64,000 bases of DNA from Pseudomonas guangdongensis (lineage in GTDB: Bacteria; Pseudomonadota; Gammaproteobacteria; Pseudomonadales; Pseudomonadaceae), in NCBI RefSeq assembly GCF_900105885.1, contig NZ_LT629780.1, positions 2,294,001 to 2,358,000 on the forward strand, read 5' to 3'. Of the stretch, positions 1 to 8,859 are shown one piece after another. Under the pieces are notes generated by a model that worked only from the letters and a program-made list of their open reading frames with translations, did no database searches and was not told where the DNA came from. Made by a program: the position numbers and the translations under genes. The first letter of the stretch is position 1. The number at the start of each line of letters is the position of its first letter.

Positions 1-313
1 GGGTGTCGCGGATGGCCTTCTGCTGCTTGTCGCGGTTGGCCTGCAGTTCCTTCTCCATGGCGGCCTTGTCGGCGGCCGGCAGCTTGTCCAGGTAGCGCTG
101 GACGATGGCGCGGTGTTCCTTCATCTGCTCGCGCTGGGCATCGCGGATCTTGCGGTGTTGCTCGCGGTCGAGATCGAGGCCGCGCATCATGTGCGTGGCG
201 TCGCCTTTCATGTGGTGCGCGCCGTGGCCGTAACCGTCGCCCATGCCGGGGCCGGCGATGGCCAGGGTGGGGAGGGCGGCGGCGAGCAGCAGGGCGGTGA
301 GGGTCTTGCGCAT
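1..313 (-). CDS. Spy/CpxP-like periplasmic protein, 3' end outside window
   Basis: The reading frame runs off the left edge, so only about the first 104 residues are visible. It opens with a signal peptide (hydrophobic run LLLAAALPTLAIA) followed by a His/Met/Gly-rich stretch and then charged helices with the LDLDREQ motif. This matches the LTxxQ pattern of Spy/CpxP periplasmic chaperones that respond to envelope stress and can bind metal. It lies about 100 bases downstream of a CpxR-type regulator on the same strand, the arrangement expected for a Cpx auxiliary protein. Family identity is likely; the exact function is inferred. Confidence 0.72.
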   Translation of the reverse strand, partial: MRKTLTALLLAAALPTLAIAGPGMGDGYGHGAHHMKGDATHMMRGLDLDREQHRKIRDAQREQMKEHRAIVQRYLDKLPAADKAAMEKELQANRDKQQKAIRDT

Positions 314-414
314 GATCGTTTCCTCTCTCGTGGTCGGCGGGGTGCCGGATGAGTTCAGTCTAGGGCGCGCAAGGTCAACGGCCGTCAGGCGAGGGTAAAT
401 CCGCGGTAAAGGGG

Positions 415-1098
415 TCAGGGCGCGTAGTAGTAGCCGCGCCCGCGGCTGGCCATGATCCGCGAGCGACCGTCGGCATGGGCGCCGAGTTTCTTGCGCAGGT
501 TGCTGATGTGCATGTCCAGGCTGCGGTCGTAGAGGGTCAGTTTGCGGCCGAGGGCGAGCTGGGCGAGCGCCTGCTTGTCCAGCGGCTCGCCGGGCTGGCC
601 GAGCAGGGCTTCGAGGATGCGGCTCTCGGAGAGGGTCAGGGCGACTTCCTGCTCGCCGAGCATGGCCACCCCGCGGCTCGGGCTGTAGCTCAGATCGCCC
701 AGCTCCAGGCGGGTGTTGCTGGCCGTGCTGCCCGGCTGCACGCGGCGCAGCACGGCGCGCAGCCGGGCGGTCAGCTCGCGCGGGTCGCACGGCTTGGCCA
801 GGTAGTCGTCGGCACCCAGTTCCAGGCCGAGGATGCGGTCCAGCGGCTCGCCGCGCGCCGAGAGCATCAGTACCGGCAGCTCGGGGTGTTCGCCGCGCAA
901 CTGCTTGAGCAACTCCAGGCCGCTGCCGTCGGGCAGCATCACGTCGAGCACCACGGCGTCCGGCGCCTGCCCGGCGAGGGCGGCGCGGGCGCTGGCGCCG
1001 TCGTGGCAGGCGCGTACCTGGAAGCCTTCCTGCTGCAGCCAGGTGGCGAGCAGCTCGGTCAGTTCGCGGTCGTCGTCGATCAGCAGCAGGTCGTTCAT
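415..1098 (-). CDS. cpxR: CpxR-like OmpR-family response regulator
   Basis: A 227-residue two-component regulator. The receiver domain (about 1-115) carries the acidic pocket D8/D9 and phospho-acceptor D52 in VVLDVMLPDGSG, with K in LAKPCDP. The C-terminal winged helix (about 130-227) ends in RIMASRGRGYYYAP, typical of OmpR/PhoB DNA-binding domains. The start was chosen at MNDLLLIDDD, since longer in-frame extensions are low-complexity antisense translation. The Spy/CpxP-like gene follows on the same strand; a sensor kinase would be expected beyond the window edge. CpxR is favoured over RstA by that neighbour. Confidence 0.8.
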   Translation of the reverse strand: MNDLLLIDDDRELTELLATWLQQEGFQVRACHDGASARAALAGQAPDAVVLDVMLPDGSGLELLKQLRGEHPELPVLMLSARGEPLDRILGLELGADDYLAKPCDPRELTARLRAVLRRVQPGSTASNTRLELGDLSYSPSRGVAMLGEQEVALTLSESRILEALLGQPGEPLDKQALAQLALGRKLTLYDRSLDMHISNLRKKLGAHADGRSRIMASRGRGYYYAP

Positions 1099-1127
1099 GG
1101 CGGTCGGGGTATCCGGGCGGCGAAGGG

Positions 1128-1427
1128 TCAGGGCAGAACCTGGCGGAACGGCTTGACCAGCACGTCGGCATACACGCCGGCGGCACGGTAGGGGTCGGCG
1201 TCGGCCCAGGCGCGGGCGGCGTCGAGGGAGTCGAATTCGGCGACGATCAAGCTGCCGCTGAAGCCGGCGCTGCCGGGGTCGTTGCTGTCGATGGCCGGGT
1301 GCGGGCCGGCCAGCACCAGGCGGCCGGCATCGCGCAGGGCGTGCAGGCGTTCGAGGTGCGCCGGGCGGGCAGCCAGGCGCGCGTCGAGGGAGTTGGCGGC
1401 ATCGGTGGCGATGATGGCGTAGAGCAT
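1128..1427 (-). CDS. YciI-like protein
   Basis: A 99-residue protein starting [13 protein letters not shown], with the YciI fold signature: a conserved [11 protein letters not shown] helix, GPHPAIDS, and the terminal [17 protein letters not shown] segment. The family belongs to the dimeric alpha/beta barrel superfamily and has a His/Asp pair proposed as catalytic, but no firm cellular reaction. It lies 29 bases upstream of cpxR on the same strand and diverges from the PHP-domain gene. In other pseudomonads I recall a septation protein A gene beside it; none is present here. Confidence 0.8.
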   Translation of the reverse strand: MLYAIIATDAANSLDARLAARPAHLERLHALRDAGRLVLAGPHPAIDSNDPGSAGFSGSLIVAEFDSLDAARAWADADPYRAAGVYADVLVKPFRQVLP

Positions 1428-1567
1428 GGCGATCCTTTCGGAGTGGGCCGCAAGGCGGCGCAGGAAGGCAGGGGAGAGCGGCGCGATGGCGGAATTTCGT
1501 CGTCGGCGCGCCATGAACGGCGGTGAAAGCGCATAATAACAGACCACAAAAGACGGAAAAGATCGCC

Positions 1568-2428
1568 ATGCTTGCCGACCTGCACTGCCACAGTACCGCC
1601 TCCGATGGGCTGCTGACGCCCAGCGCCCTGGTGGAACGGGCCTGCGCGCAGGGCGTGGAGCTGCTGGCGCTGACCGACCACGACACCCTCGAAGGACTGG
1701 CCGAGGCGCATGCCGCGGCGGCGGCACTGGGCCTGACCCTAGTCGACGGCGTCGAGCTGTCCTGCACCTGGGGCGGTGCGACCATCCATGTGCTCGGCTA
1801 CGGCTTCGACCCCGCCGCGCCGGCCCTGGGCGAGGCGCTGGCGGCGCTGCACGCCGGGCGCTGGGCGCGCGCCGAGGAGATCGGCCGGCGGCTCGCCGCC
1901 AAGGGCATGCCCGGCTGCTTCGAGGGCGCCTGCCAGGTGCAGCAGGCGCGCGGCGAGAGCGGCAACGCGCCGTCGCGGCCGCACTTCGCCGGCTACATGG
2001 TGGCCGCCGGCTACGTCAAGGACCATGCCCAGGCGTTCCAGCGCTGGTTGGGCGCCGGCAAGCTCGGCGACGTCAAGCAGCACTGGCCGACCCTCGACAG
2101 CACCCTGCAGACCTTGCGCCAGTCGGGGGCCTGGATCAGTCTGGCGCATCCCTGCCACTACGACTTTACTCGCAGCAAGCGGCGCCGCCTGGTGAGCGAT
2201 TTCGCCGCCGGCGGTGGCCATGCCCTCGAGGTCGCCAACGGCCCGCAGGTGGACAGCCAGGTCGGCATGCTCGCCATCCTCGCCCGCGAGTTCGGCCTGC
2301 TGGCCAGCGCCGGCAGCGATTTTCACGGACCGCGCCTGTGGTCCGAGCTGGGCCGCTACCGCGGCCTGCCGGACGACCTGCCGCAACTGGCGACACGGCT
2401 GCGCGACCGGCAATCCCCACCCGCATAA
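1568..2428 (+). CDS. rnm: PHP-domain RNase AM / TrpH-family phosphoesterase
   Basis: A 286-residue PHP-domain metal-dependent phosphoesterase. The N-terminus [14 protein letters not shown] gives H6 and H8, followed by [13 protein letters not shown] and GSDFHGP, which together make the metal site. E. coli YciV/TrpH (RNase AM) is a 5'-3' exonuclease maturing rRNA 5' ends, and relatives hydrolyse 3',5'-nucleoside bisphosphates. An upstream in-frame ATG would add 15 residues before the conserved beginning, so the inner ATG was preferred. It heads a same-strand run with yciO, scpA, scpB and rluB. Confidence 0.85.
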   Translation: MLADLHCHSTASDGLLTPSALVERACAQGVELLALTDHDTLEGLAEAHAAAAALGLTLVDGVELSCTWGGATIHVLGYGFDPAAPALGEALAALHAGRWARAEEIGRRLAAKGMPGCFEGACQVQQARGESGNAPSRPHFAGYMVAAGYVKDHAQAFQRWLGAGKLGDVKQHWPTLDSTLQTLRQSGAWISLAHPCHYDFTRSKRRRLVSDFAAGGGHALEVANGPQVDSQVGMLAILAREFGLLASAGSDFHGPRLWSELGRYRGLPDDLPQLATRLRDRQSPPA

Positions 2429-2437
2429 GGAAACGTC

Positions 2438-3067
2438 ATGGGCCAGTTCTTTCAGATCCACGCGGAAAACCCGCAAGCACGGCTGGTCAAGCAGGCCGTG
2501 GACATCATTCGCGCCGGCGGCGTGGTGGTCTATCCCACCGACTCCTCCTACGCGCTCGGCTGCAAGCTGGGCGACAAGGCGGCGCTGGACCGCATCCGCC
2601 ACCTGCGCCGGCTGGACGACAAGCACAACTTCACCCTGGTGTGCCGCGACCTGTCGCAGCTGGGCGAGTACGCCAAGGTCGACACCAGCGCCTTCCGCCT
2701 GCTCAAGGCGCACACGCCGGGGCCGTACACCTTCATCCTCGACGCCACCCGCGAGGTGCCGCGCATGCTGCTGCATCCCAAGCGGCGCACCATCGGCCTG
2801 CGCGTGCCGGCCAATCCCATCGCCCAGGCGCTGCTGGCCGAACTGGGCGAACCGCTGATGAGCGTGACGCTGATCCTGCCGGGCGACCAGGAGGCCCTCA
2901 ACGATCCCTACGAGATCCGCGAGCGCCTGGAAAAGCTGGTCGACCTGATCATCGACGGCGGCTATGGCGGCCTGGAGCCGTCCACGGTGGTCAGCCTGGT
3001 GGACGGCGATCCCCAGGTGCTGCGCGAGGGCTGTGGCGACCCGCAGCCGTTCCGGGTGCAGGCCTGA
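2438..3067 (+). CDS. yciO: YciO-type Sua5/YrdC family protein
   Basis: A 209-residue Sua5/YciO/YrdC-domain protein. The fold signatures VVYPTDSSYALGC, RRLDDKHNFTLVC and TPGPYTFILDATREVP correspond to the nucleotide and RNA-binding pocket. Family members make threonylcarbamoyl-AMP for tRNA t6A37; the YciO branch is related to TsaC/Sua5, but its own physiological role is unclear. A ribosome site AAGGAAA lies just upstream, and it follows the PHP gene by nine bases, consistent with co-transcription. Confidence 0.85.
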   Translation: MGQFFQIHAENPQARLVKQAVDIIRAGGVVVYPTDSSYALGCKLGDKAALDRIRHLRRLDDKHNFTLVCRDLSQLGEYAKVDTSAFRLLKAHTPGPYTFILDATREVPRMLLHPKRRTIGLRVPANPIAQALLAELGEPLMSVTLILPGDQEALNDPYEIRERLEKLVDLIIDGGYGGLEPSTVVSLVDGDPQVLREGCGDPQPFRVQA

Positions 3068-3076
3068 CGGTGGTGG

Positions 3077-3949
3077 ATGTACCCGGTGACTGAACAGCAA
3101 CCGTCCCCCGACGCAGCGCTGCACGGCGGCGGCGAGCCCAGCGCGCCGCCGGCGCGCGTCTATGGCCGCGACTTCACCGACCTGCCGCAGGACCTGTACA
3201 TCCCGCCGGATGCCCTGGAGGTGTTCCTCGACGCCTTCGAGGGGCCGCTCGACCTGCTGCTCTACCTGATCCGCAAGCAGAACATCGACATCCTCGACAT
3301 CCCGGTGGCGGATATCACCCGCCAGTACATGGGCTACGTCGAACTGATGAAGAGCGTGCGCCTGGAGCTGGCCGCCGAGTATCTGGTGATGGCGGCGATG
3401 CTCGCCGAGATCAAGTCGCGCATGCTGCTGCCGCGCTCCAGCGAGGCGAGCGCCGAGGAGGACGATCCGCGCGCCGAGCTGATCCGCCGCCTGCAGGAGT
3501 ACGAGCGCTTCAAGCAGGCCGCCGAGGAGCTGGACGCCCTGCCGCGGGTCGGTCGCGAGCTGCATGTGCCGCAGCTGCCGGCCCCCGAGGCGCGCGCGCG
3601 CACCCTGCTACCGCAGGTGTGCCTGGAGGAAGTGCTGCTGGCGATGGCCGAGGTGATGCGCCGCGCCGAGCTGTTCGAGAGCCACCAGGTGACCCGCGAA
3701 CTGCTGTCCACCCGCGAGCGGATGAGCGAGGTGCTCGAACGCCTGGCCGGCGGCGACTTCGTCGCTTTCGCCACGCTGTTCGGTGTCGAGGAGGGGCGCC
3801 TCGGCGTGGTGGTGACCTTCATGGCGATCCTCGAACTGATCAAGGAGTCGCTGGTCGAGCTGGTGCAGAACGAGCCGTTCGCGCCCATCCATGTGCGCCT
3901 GCGCGGCGAATCCGCGGCCGTCATTACCCAGGAGTCCGAACCGGCATGA
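3077..3949 (+). CDS. scpA: Segregation and condensation protein A
   Basis: A 290-residue kleisin. The N-terminal region includes FEGPLDLLLYLIRKQNIDI, the hallmark ScpA segment that binds the SMC/MukB-like partner, followed by AAEYLVMAAMLAEIKSRMLLPR; a C-terminal winged helix follows. ScpA joins ScpB and SMC to form the bacterial condensin. The first 40 or so residues are a variable Pro/Gly-rich extension. Its stop overlaps the scpB start in an ATGA, pointing to translational coupling. Confidence 0.93.
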   Translation: MYPVTEQQPSPDAALHGGGEPSAPPARVYGRDFTDLPQDLYIPPDALEVFLDAFEGPLDLLLYLIRKQNIDILDIPVADITRQYMGYVELMKSVRLELAAEYLVMAAMLAEIKSRMLLPRSSEASAEEDDPRAELIRRLQEYERFKQAAEELDALPRVGRELHVPQLPAPEARARTLLPQVCLEEVLLAMAEVMRRAELFESHQVTRELLSTRERMSEVLERLAGGDFVAFATLFGVEEGRLGVVVTFMAILELIKESLVELVQNEPFAPIHVRLRGESAAVITQESEPA

Positions 3950-4764
3950 ACCTCAACGATCCCCGGCAACTGGCCCCTTTGCTGGAGGCCATCCTGCTGG
4001 CGGCGGGCAAGCCGCTGTCCATCGAAGCCCTCGGCGAGCTGTTCGAGGAGGTCGAGCGACCCTCGCCCAAGCTGCTGCGCGAGGCCCTTGGCATACTGGG
4101 CGGCAGCTGCCTGGGGCGCGGTTTCGAGCTGTGCGAGGTGGGCTCGGGCTACCGCCTGCAGGTGCGCGCGCGCTTCGCGCCCTGGGTCGGGCGGCTCTGG
4201 GAGGAACGCCCGCAGCGCTACTCGCGGGCCCTGCTGGAGACCCTGGCGCTGATCGCCTATCGCCAGCCGATCACCCGTGGCGAGATCGAGGACGTGCGCG
4301 GCGTGGCGGTCAACAGCAACATCATCCGCACCCTGCAGGAGCGCGAGTGGATCCGCGTGGTCGGACATCGCGAGGTGCCGGGGCGTCCGGCGCTGTTCGC
4401 CACCACCCGCGGCTTTCTCGACGACTTCAACCTGAAGAGCCTCGACGAGCTGCCGCCTCTGGCCGTGCTGCGCGAACTGGAGCCGCAGTTGCCGGCGCCC
4501 GACGAGGACGACGACCCGGCGGTGCCGGCCAGTCTGCAGGCGCGCGCCGATCTGGCGCTGGCCGAGGCGGGTGAAGACGGCGAGGGCGTCGAGCCGGCCG
4601 AAGCGGCGGCGGAAACCAGCTTCCGCAGCCTGCTGGCCGAGCTGGATGCCATGGAGCAGGGCCTCAAGAGCGACTTCGAGGACCTGCCGCTGCCGGCGCT
4701 GGCCGAGGCGGACGCGCTGTCCGGTGCGGCAGGGCCGGACACCGACGATGAGCGGCAGGGCTGA
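3946..4764 (+). CDS. scpB: Segregation and condensation protein B
   Basis: A 272-residue ScpB. Two winged-helix domains occupy about 1-170, with LLETLALIAYRQPITRGEIE and the VNSNIIRTLQEREWIRVVG motif that marks the second one. The remaining 100 residues are an acidic, low-complexity tail common in pseudomonad ScpB. It dimerises and binds ScpA to complete condensin. The start overlaps the scpA stop by four bases. The gene ends about 130 bases before rluB. Confidence 0.93.
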   Translation: MNLNDPRQLAPLLEAILLAAGKPLSIEALGELFEEVERPSPKLLREALGILGGSCLGRGFELCEVGSGYRLQVRARFAPWVGRLWEERPQRYSRALLETLALIAYRQPITRGEIEDVRGVAVNSNIIRTLQEREWIRVVGHREVPGRPALFATTRGFLDDFNLKSLDELPPLAVLRELEPQLPAPDEDDDPAVPASLQARADLALAEAGEDGEGVEPAEAAAETSFRSLLAELDAMEQGLKSDFEDLPLPALAEADALSGAAGPDTDDERQG

Positions 4765-4895
4765 GCGCTTGCCAGCGCCCCGGCTGCCGTCCAGTCTTGT
4801 CGGGTGCGTGGCGCCGGTCATCGGCGTATGATGCGCGCCCGCTCCGCGTCGCGGAGTCAGTTCACAGAATCCGGTTCCACCGGGAGGTGCCCAGC

Positions 4896-6032
4896 ATGAA
4901 CGAAAGCATTCAGCACGAAGAACACAGCCCGCTCGGCGAAAAGCTGCAGAAGGTCCTGGCACGAATGGGCGTCGGCTCGCGCCGCGACGTCGAGGCCTGG
5001 ATCGCCCAGGGCCGCATCAAGGTCAACGGCGTCGACGCCACCCTCGGTCTGCGCGTGCAGCCCGGCGACGCCATTGCTCTCGACGGCCGCCTGCTGCGCC
5101 GCGAGGAAGAGGACCAGGTGGTGCGCCGGGTGCTGATCTACAACAAGCCCGAGGGCGAGGTCTGCACCCGCTCCGATCCGGAAGGCCGGCCGACCGTGTT
5201 CGACCGCCTGCCGCGGCCCAAGAACGGCCGCTGGATCAACATCGGCCGTCTCGACATCAACACCACCGGCCTGCTGCTGTTCACCACCGACGGCGAGCTG
5301 GCCAACCGCCTGATGCACCCCTCCTACGAGATGGACCGCGAGTACGCGGTGCGCGTGCGCGGCGAAGTCACCGACGAGATGATCGAGAACCTGAAGAACG
5401 GCGTGATGCTCGAAGACGGCCCGGCGCGCTTTACCGACATCAAGCAGGCGCCCCAGGGCGACGGCTTCAACCACTGGTTCCACTGCGTGGTGATGGAAGG
5501 CCGCAACCGCGAAGTGCGTCGCCTGTGGGAGTCCCAGGGGCTGGTGGTCAGCCGCCTGAAGCGCGTGCGCTTCGGTCCGGTGTTCCTCACCGCCGACCTG
5601 TCTGTCGGTCGCTGGCGCGAGATGGGGCAGGGCGAGGTGGACATCCTCGCCGCCGAGGTCGGCCTCAAGCCGCTGGCGCTGCCGGGCATGAAGGGCAAGG
5701 CCCGCGAGAAGCTCGACCGTATGCAGCGCAAGTCGGGCAAGCCGGTGGCCGAAGCCCGCCAGGGCGGTCGCGGCACGCGCGACGAGGCGCGCGGCGACAA
5801 CCGCGGGCGGGGTCGTGGCGATGCGCGCGGCGAAGGCCGTGGCCAGCAGGGCACGCCGCTGGCCGAGCGTCCGGCCGACGTCAATCGCGGCAAGCGTCCG
5901 GGCAAGCCGCGCGAGGAACGCGCCAACCCCAACCTCACCGAGCGCCCGTCGCGCAAGCCGGCGGCGCCGCAGAACCCGCGCCGTCCGCAGCCGGCCGGCG
6001 AAGGCCAGCGTCCGGGCTTCCGTCGCCGCTGA
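4896..6032 (+). CDS. rluB: 23S rRNA pseudouridine(2605) synthase
   Basis: A 378-residue RluB-type synthase. An S4 RNA-binding domain (about 13-70) is followed by the RsuA-family catalytic core with GRLDINTTGLLLFTTDG, where D120 is the catalytic aspartate, and MEGRNREVRRLWES. It isomerises U2605 of 23S rRNA. From about residue 270 the protein becomes a basic Arg/Gly/Asp-rich tail with repeated RG units, probably disordered and RNA-binding. The start was set at MNESIQHEEH, behind a GGGAGG ribosome site. Confidence 0.92.
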   Translation: MNESIQHEEHSPLGEKLQKVLARMGVGSRRDVEAWIAQGRIKVNGVDATLGLRVQPGDAIALDGRLLRREEEDQVVRRVLIYNKPEGEVCTRSDPEGRPTVFDRLPRPKNGRWINIGRLDINTTGLLLFTTDGELANRLMHPSYEMDREYAVRVRGEVTDEMIENLKNGVMLEDGPARFTDIKQAPQGDGFNHWFHCVVMEGRNREVRRLWESQGLVVSRLKRVRFGPVFLTADLSVGRWREMGQGEVDILAAEVGLKPLALPGMKGKAREKLDRMQRKSGKPVAEARQGGRGTRDEARGDNRGRGRGDARGEGRGQQGTPLAERPADVNRGKRPGKPREERANPNLTERPSRKPAAPQNPRRPQPAGEGQRPGFRRR

Positions 6033-6044
6033 GTGGCGATCCTC

Positions 6045-6067
6045 TCCGGCGCCCTGGTGGCGCCGGA
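6045..6067 (+). terminator. Hairpin downstream of rluB
   Basis: A perfect 9-bp inverted repeat (TCCGGCGCC, five-base loop CTGGT, GGCGCCGGA) sits 13 bases after the rluB stop and is followed by TTTCATTG. The T-tract is short, so this could be a weak intrinsic terminator or only an mRNA 3' stabilising hairpin. Confidence 0.5.
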
Positions 6068-6276
6068 TTTCATTGTGCCCCGCGCTGTCGTGCGTGCCGA
6101 CTAGCCAGGCAGTCGCGTCGTGCGGCACTATTTCGCCGCGTTTCGAACGGGCCGCCTATGCTTTCAGCGAGGCTGGCCGGCAGTCCGGCGCAAACGATCG
6201 ATAGCGAGCGGCCAGGCGGTGGCTGCTCGCGCGTCCGGCCGGGCCGGGCGCCTGAATTTCTGGACTGGATCTGATC

Positions 6277-7056
6277 ATGTCTCTGCTCAAACCTGCTGCT
6301 GTATTGATGTGTGTGGCGCTGGCCGGCTGTGCCGGCAAGACCGATTCCGATGTCGCTGCCGGCGCCGGGCAGGCGCGTCCCGAGGCGCCGCAGGTCGCGG
6401 CCAAGGCGTCCAAGGGCGATGCCAAACCTGCGCCGGCGGCAGCCGGCAAGACCGCTGCGGCGACACCGCCGGCTGCCGAGAAGAAGGGCGGCTGGTGGTG
6501 GTTCTCCGGTGTCGACGAGGCCGCGCAGCCGGCCAAGGCCCAGGCCAAAGCTGCGAAGGCCGAAGCGCCGAAGCCCAGAAAGGTCGATGCCGCCTGGCTG
6601 GACGCCGCCGAGAAGCGTCTGCGCGATGCGGTGGCCGGCAGCAAGTTCCGGGTCGAGCGCCGTGGCGAGGTACTTGTGGTGGTGGCGCCGGTGGATGGCT
6701 CGTTCAATCCCGACCGTCCGGCCATGCTCCTGCCGGCGACCCTGCGCCCGCTCAGCCAGGTGGCCAAGCTGGCCGCCAGCGATCCCGACAGCGCGGTGCT
6801 GATTCTCGGCCATGCCGACAGCAGCGGCGATGTGGTGGGCAATCGCAAGCTGAGCCTGGAGCGGGCTCAGTCGATGGCGGCGATCTTCCGCCTCAGCGGC
6901 CTGCAGAGCGACCGCCTGGCGCTGCACGGCGCCGGCTCCGACCTGCCGATGGCCAGCAACCAGCATGCCGCCGGCCGGGCGCAGAATCGTCGCGTGGAGA
7001 TGATGCTGACCCTGCGCTCGGGCCTGCCGGCGCTGGTGGCGCAGAACAACCGCTGA
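6277..7056 (+). CDS. OmpA-domain outer membrane lipoprotein
   Basis: A 259-residue lipoprotein. The signal peptide ends in lipobox LAGC with lipidated C18. A long Ala/Lys/Pro-rich linker (about 25-105) contains a short WWWF motif. The C-terminal OmpA-like peptidoglycan-binding domain (about 145-250) has ILGHADSSGD, NRKLSLERAQSMA and GRAQNRRVEMML, the usual meso-diaminopimelate contact region. It probably tethers the outer membrane to peptidoglycan. It precedes pdxH, as in the P. aeruginosa PA1048-PA1049 pair as I recall it. Confidence 0.85.
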   Translation: MSLLKPAAVLMCVALAGCAGKTDSDVAAGAGQARPEAPQVAAKASKGDAKPAPAAAGKTAAATPPAAEKKGGWWWFSGVDEAAQPAKAQAKAAKAEAPKPRKVDAAWLDAAEKRLRDAVAGSKFRVERRGEVLVVVAPVDGSFNPDRPAMLLPATLRPLSQVAKLAASDPDSAVLILGHADSSGDVVGNRKLSLERAQSMAAIFRLSGLQSDRLALHGAGSDLPMASNQHAAGRAQNRRVEMMLTLRSGLPALVAQNNR

Positions 7057-7143
7057 GTGCCGCGTCGCCCGGCGGGGCGACACGCTCGTCAGTCCAAGCC
7101 CGTCGCGGCGCAGGGCGCCGCGTGTTGAACAAGGAGTTTTGCC

Positions 7144-7791
7144 ATGAGTCAGTCGTTGGCCGACATGCGCCGGGATTACACCCGCGAGGGTCTCAGCGAG
7201 GAGCAGGCGCCGGCCGAGCCGTTCGCCCTTTTTCGCCACTGGTTTGCCGAGGCGGTGAAGACCGAGCAGGCGCCGGTCGAGGCCAATGCGATGACCCTGG
7301 CCACGGTGGACGCCGAGGGCCAGCCGCACTGTCGCGTGCTGCTGCTCAAGGCGCTGGACGAGCGCGGTTTCACCTTCTTCACCAACTACGACAGCGCCAA
7401 GGGCGAGCAGCTGCTGGCCAACCCGCGCGCGGCGATGACCTTCTTCTGGCCGGCTCTGGAGCGTCAGGTGCGTATCGAGGGGCGGGTCGAGAAGGTCACG
7501 TCCGTCGAGTCGGACGCCTATTTCCAGGTGCGCCCGCTGGGCAGCCGGCTGGGCGCCTGGGCTTCGCCGCAGAGCCGGGTGATCGACGGTCGCGGCGAGC
7601 TGGAGCGCCTGCTGGCGGAAACCGAGCGGCGCTTCATGGACAGCGCGCCGCATTGCCCGGAGCACTGGGGCGGCTATCGCCTGCTGCCCGAGCGGCTGGA
7701 GTTCTGGCAGGGGCGGCCGAGCCGCCTGCACGACCGGCTCAACTATCGGTTGCGCGACGGCGTCTGGCTGCGCGAGCGCCTGGCGCCGTGA
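7144..7791 (+). CDS. pdxH: Pyridoxamine 5'-phosphate oxidase
   Basis: A 215-residue FMN enzyme that oxidises pyridoxine or pyridoxamine 5'-phosphate to pyridoxal 5'-phosphate, the last step of vitamin B6 synthesis and salvage. Motifs include [51 protein letters not shown] and the C-terminal substrate segment [21 protein letters not shown]. The length matches the family. An AAGGAG ribosome site precedes the start. Confidence 0.95.
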   Translation: MSQSLADMRRDYTREGLSEEQAPAEPFALFRHWFAEAVKTEQAPVEANAMTLATVDAEGQPHCRVLLLKALDERGFTFFTNYDSAKGEQLLANPRAAMTFFWPALERQVRIEGRVEKVTSVESDAYFQVRPLGSRLGAWASPQSRVIDGRGELERLLAETERRFMDSAPHCPEHWGGYRLLPERLEFWQGRPSRLHDRLNYRLRDGVWLRERLAP

Positions 7792-7800
7792 TGCCTGGGG

Positions 7801-8040
7801 TCAGGCCGCTGGGTGGTATTCCTGGGCGGCCTTCTCCAGCCAGGCGGCCAGGGCCTTGCGCTTGATGCCGCTGCCCTGCGCCTGCTGCAGGCGTTCGAGC
7901 ATGTAGGCGCGCTTGGCGGGGTCGTTGCCGGCGAAGGACAGCGCCAGATCGCGATCGGTCCAGCGCTGGATGCGCTTGTACAGCCACCAGTGGAAGTACA
8001 AACCGGTTACAGTGGTAATGAAGATGATGAAATAGTCCAT
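7801..8040 (-). CDS. Small membrane-anchored hypothetical protein
   Basis: A 79-residue protein with one N-terminal membrane segment (YFIIFITTVTGLYFHWWLY) and a basic cytoplasmic tail rich in Lys, Arg and Ala. The start was chosen at MDYFIIF, directly before the membrane helix. It converges with pdxH and diverges from the SlyB-like gene. I do not recognise a functional family; a similar small gene lies between pdxH and the sha operon in P. aeruginosa as I recall. Confidence 0.65.
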   Translation of the reverse strand: MDYFIIFITTVTGLYFHWWLYKRIQRWTDRDLALSFAGNDPAKRAYMLERLQQAQGSGIKRKALAAWLEKAAQEYHPAA

Positions 8041-8136
8041 GTCGGGCTCCCGTGAATGCGCGCTCACCCTAGCCGATTGCCGGCACACGGAAAAGCGTCG
8101 GGAGGGCTCGGGATGGCAGGCCAGTGGAGAGCAGTC

Positions 8137-8598
8137 ATGCGCAAATCAGCTTTATTGATGAGTCTGGCGGTTGCGGCGCTGACGGTTGGTGGCTGTGCCT
8201 CCAGCCTGACCGGCGACACCTATTCGCGCGACGAGGCGCGTGCGGTACAGACGGTGCGCCTGGGCACCATCGAGTCGTTGCGCCCGGTACGCATCGAGGG
8301 TACCAAGACGCCGATCGGCGCCGGCGCCGGCGCGGTGGTCGGCGGGATCGGCGGCAGCACCATCGGCGGCGGTCGCGGCAGTGCCGTGGCGGCGGTGATC
8401 GGCGCGGTGGCCGGCGGCCTGCTCGGCGCGGCGACCGAGGAGGGAATCACCCGCACCCAGGGCGTGGAGATCACTGTGCGCGAGGACGACGGCAACCTGC
8501 GCGCCTACGTGCAGGAAGTCAGCGAAGGGCAGATCTTCCGCGTCGGTGACCGGGTGCGCATCCTCACGGTGAACGGCACCAGCCGCGTCAGCCACTGA
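8137..8598 (+). CDS. SlyB-like glycine-zipper outer membrane lipoprotein
   Basis: A 153-residue lipoprotein. The start MRKSALLMS leads to lipobox VGGC with C20. The middle is a glycine-zipper 2TM domain (GAGAGAVVGGIGGSTIGGG and VIGAVAGGLLGAATEEG), and the C-terminus is a small beta-rich domain ending VGDRVRILTVNGTSRVSH. This is the SlyB/PcP family, which stabilises the outer membrane and is often PhoP- or stress-regulated. A longer in-frame start exists but lies before the signal peptide and was not used. A good terminator follows. Confidence 0.85.
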   Translation: MRKSALLMSLAVAALTVGGCASSLTGDTYSRDEARAVQTVRLGTIESLRPVRIEGTKTPIGAGAGAVVGGIGGSTIGGGRGSAVAAVIGAVAGGLLGAATEEGITRTQGVEITVREDDGNLRAYVQEVSEGQIFRVGDRVRILTVNGTSRVSH

Positions 8599-8614
8599 CG
8601 ACGGATCGGCCATG

Positions 8615-8654
8615 CGCCGGGGCGTGCGGTTTGCACGGCCCGGCGTTTTCTTTT
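8615..8654 (+). terminator. Intrinsic terminator after the SlyB-like gene
   Basis: A 13-bp stem with one mismatch (CGCCGGGGCGTGC paired with GCACGGCCCGGCG over a five-base loop) runs straight into TTTTCTTTT. It lies 17 bases after the lipoprotein stop and separates it from the Mrp operon. The remaining roughly 200 bases before mrpA show no gene; an AT-richer patch near 8646-8705 is the likely place for the Mrp promoter. Confidence 0.85.
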
Positions 8655-8859
8655 AAAACCTTTGCAAACATTTTATCGGTCATGGGTGCGGCATTTGGCT
8701 ATATGCTGCCTCGGCCATTGTGCTGGCGGCATTGCAGTTGCCATCGCCAAGGGCGCACATCCGGGCAGCGCCGTACCTGCGGCGGTCCATGTCTACAAAG
8801 GCTGCGTATCGACAGCCACCGCCCCTCTGCCGGGGGCGAGATAACCAAGGGGATATGCG

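Noticed and set aside
1739..3565. A 608-codon open frame antisense to rnm, yciO and scpA
   Set aside because: Same reason: composition artefact over three conserved genes.
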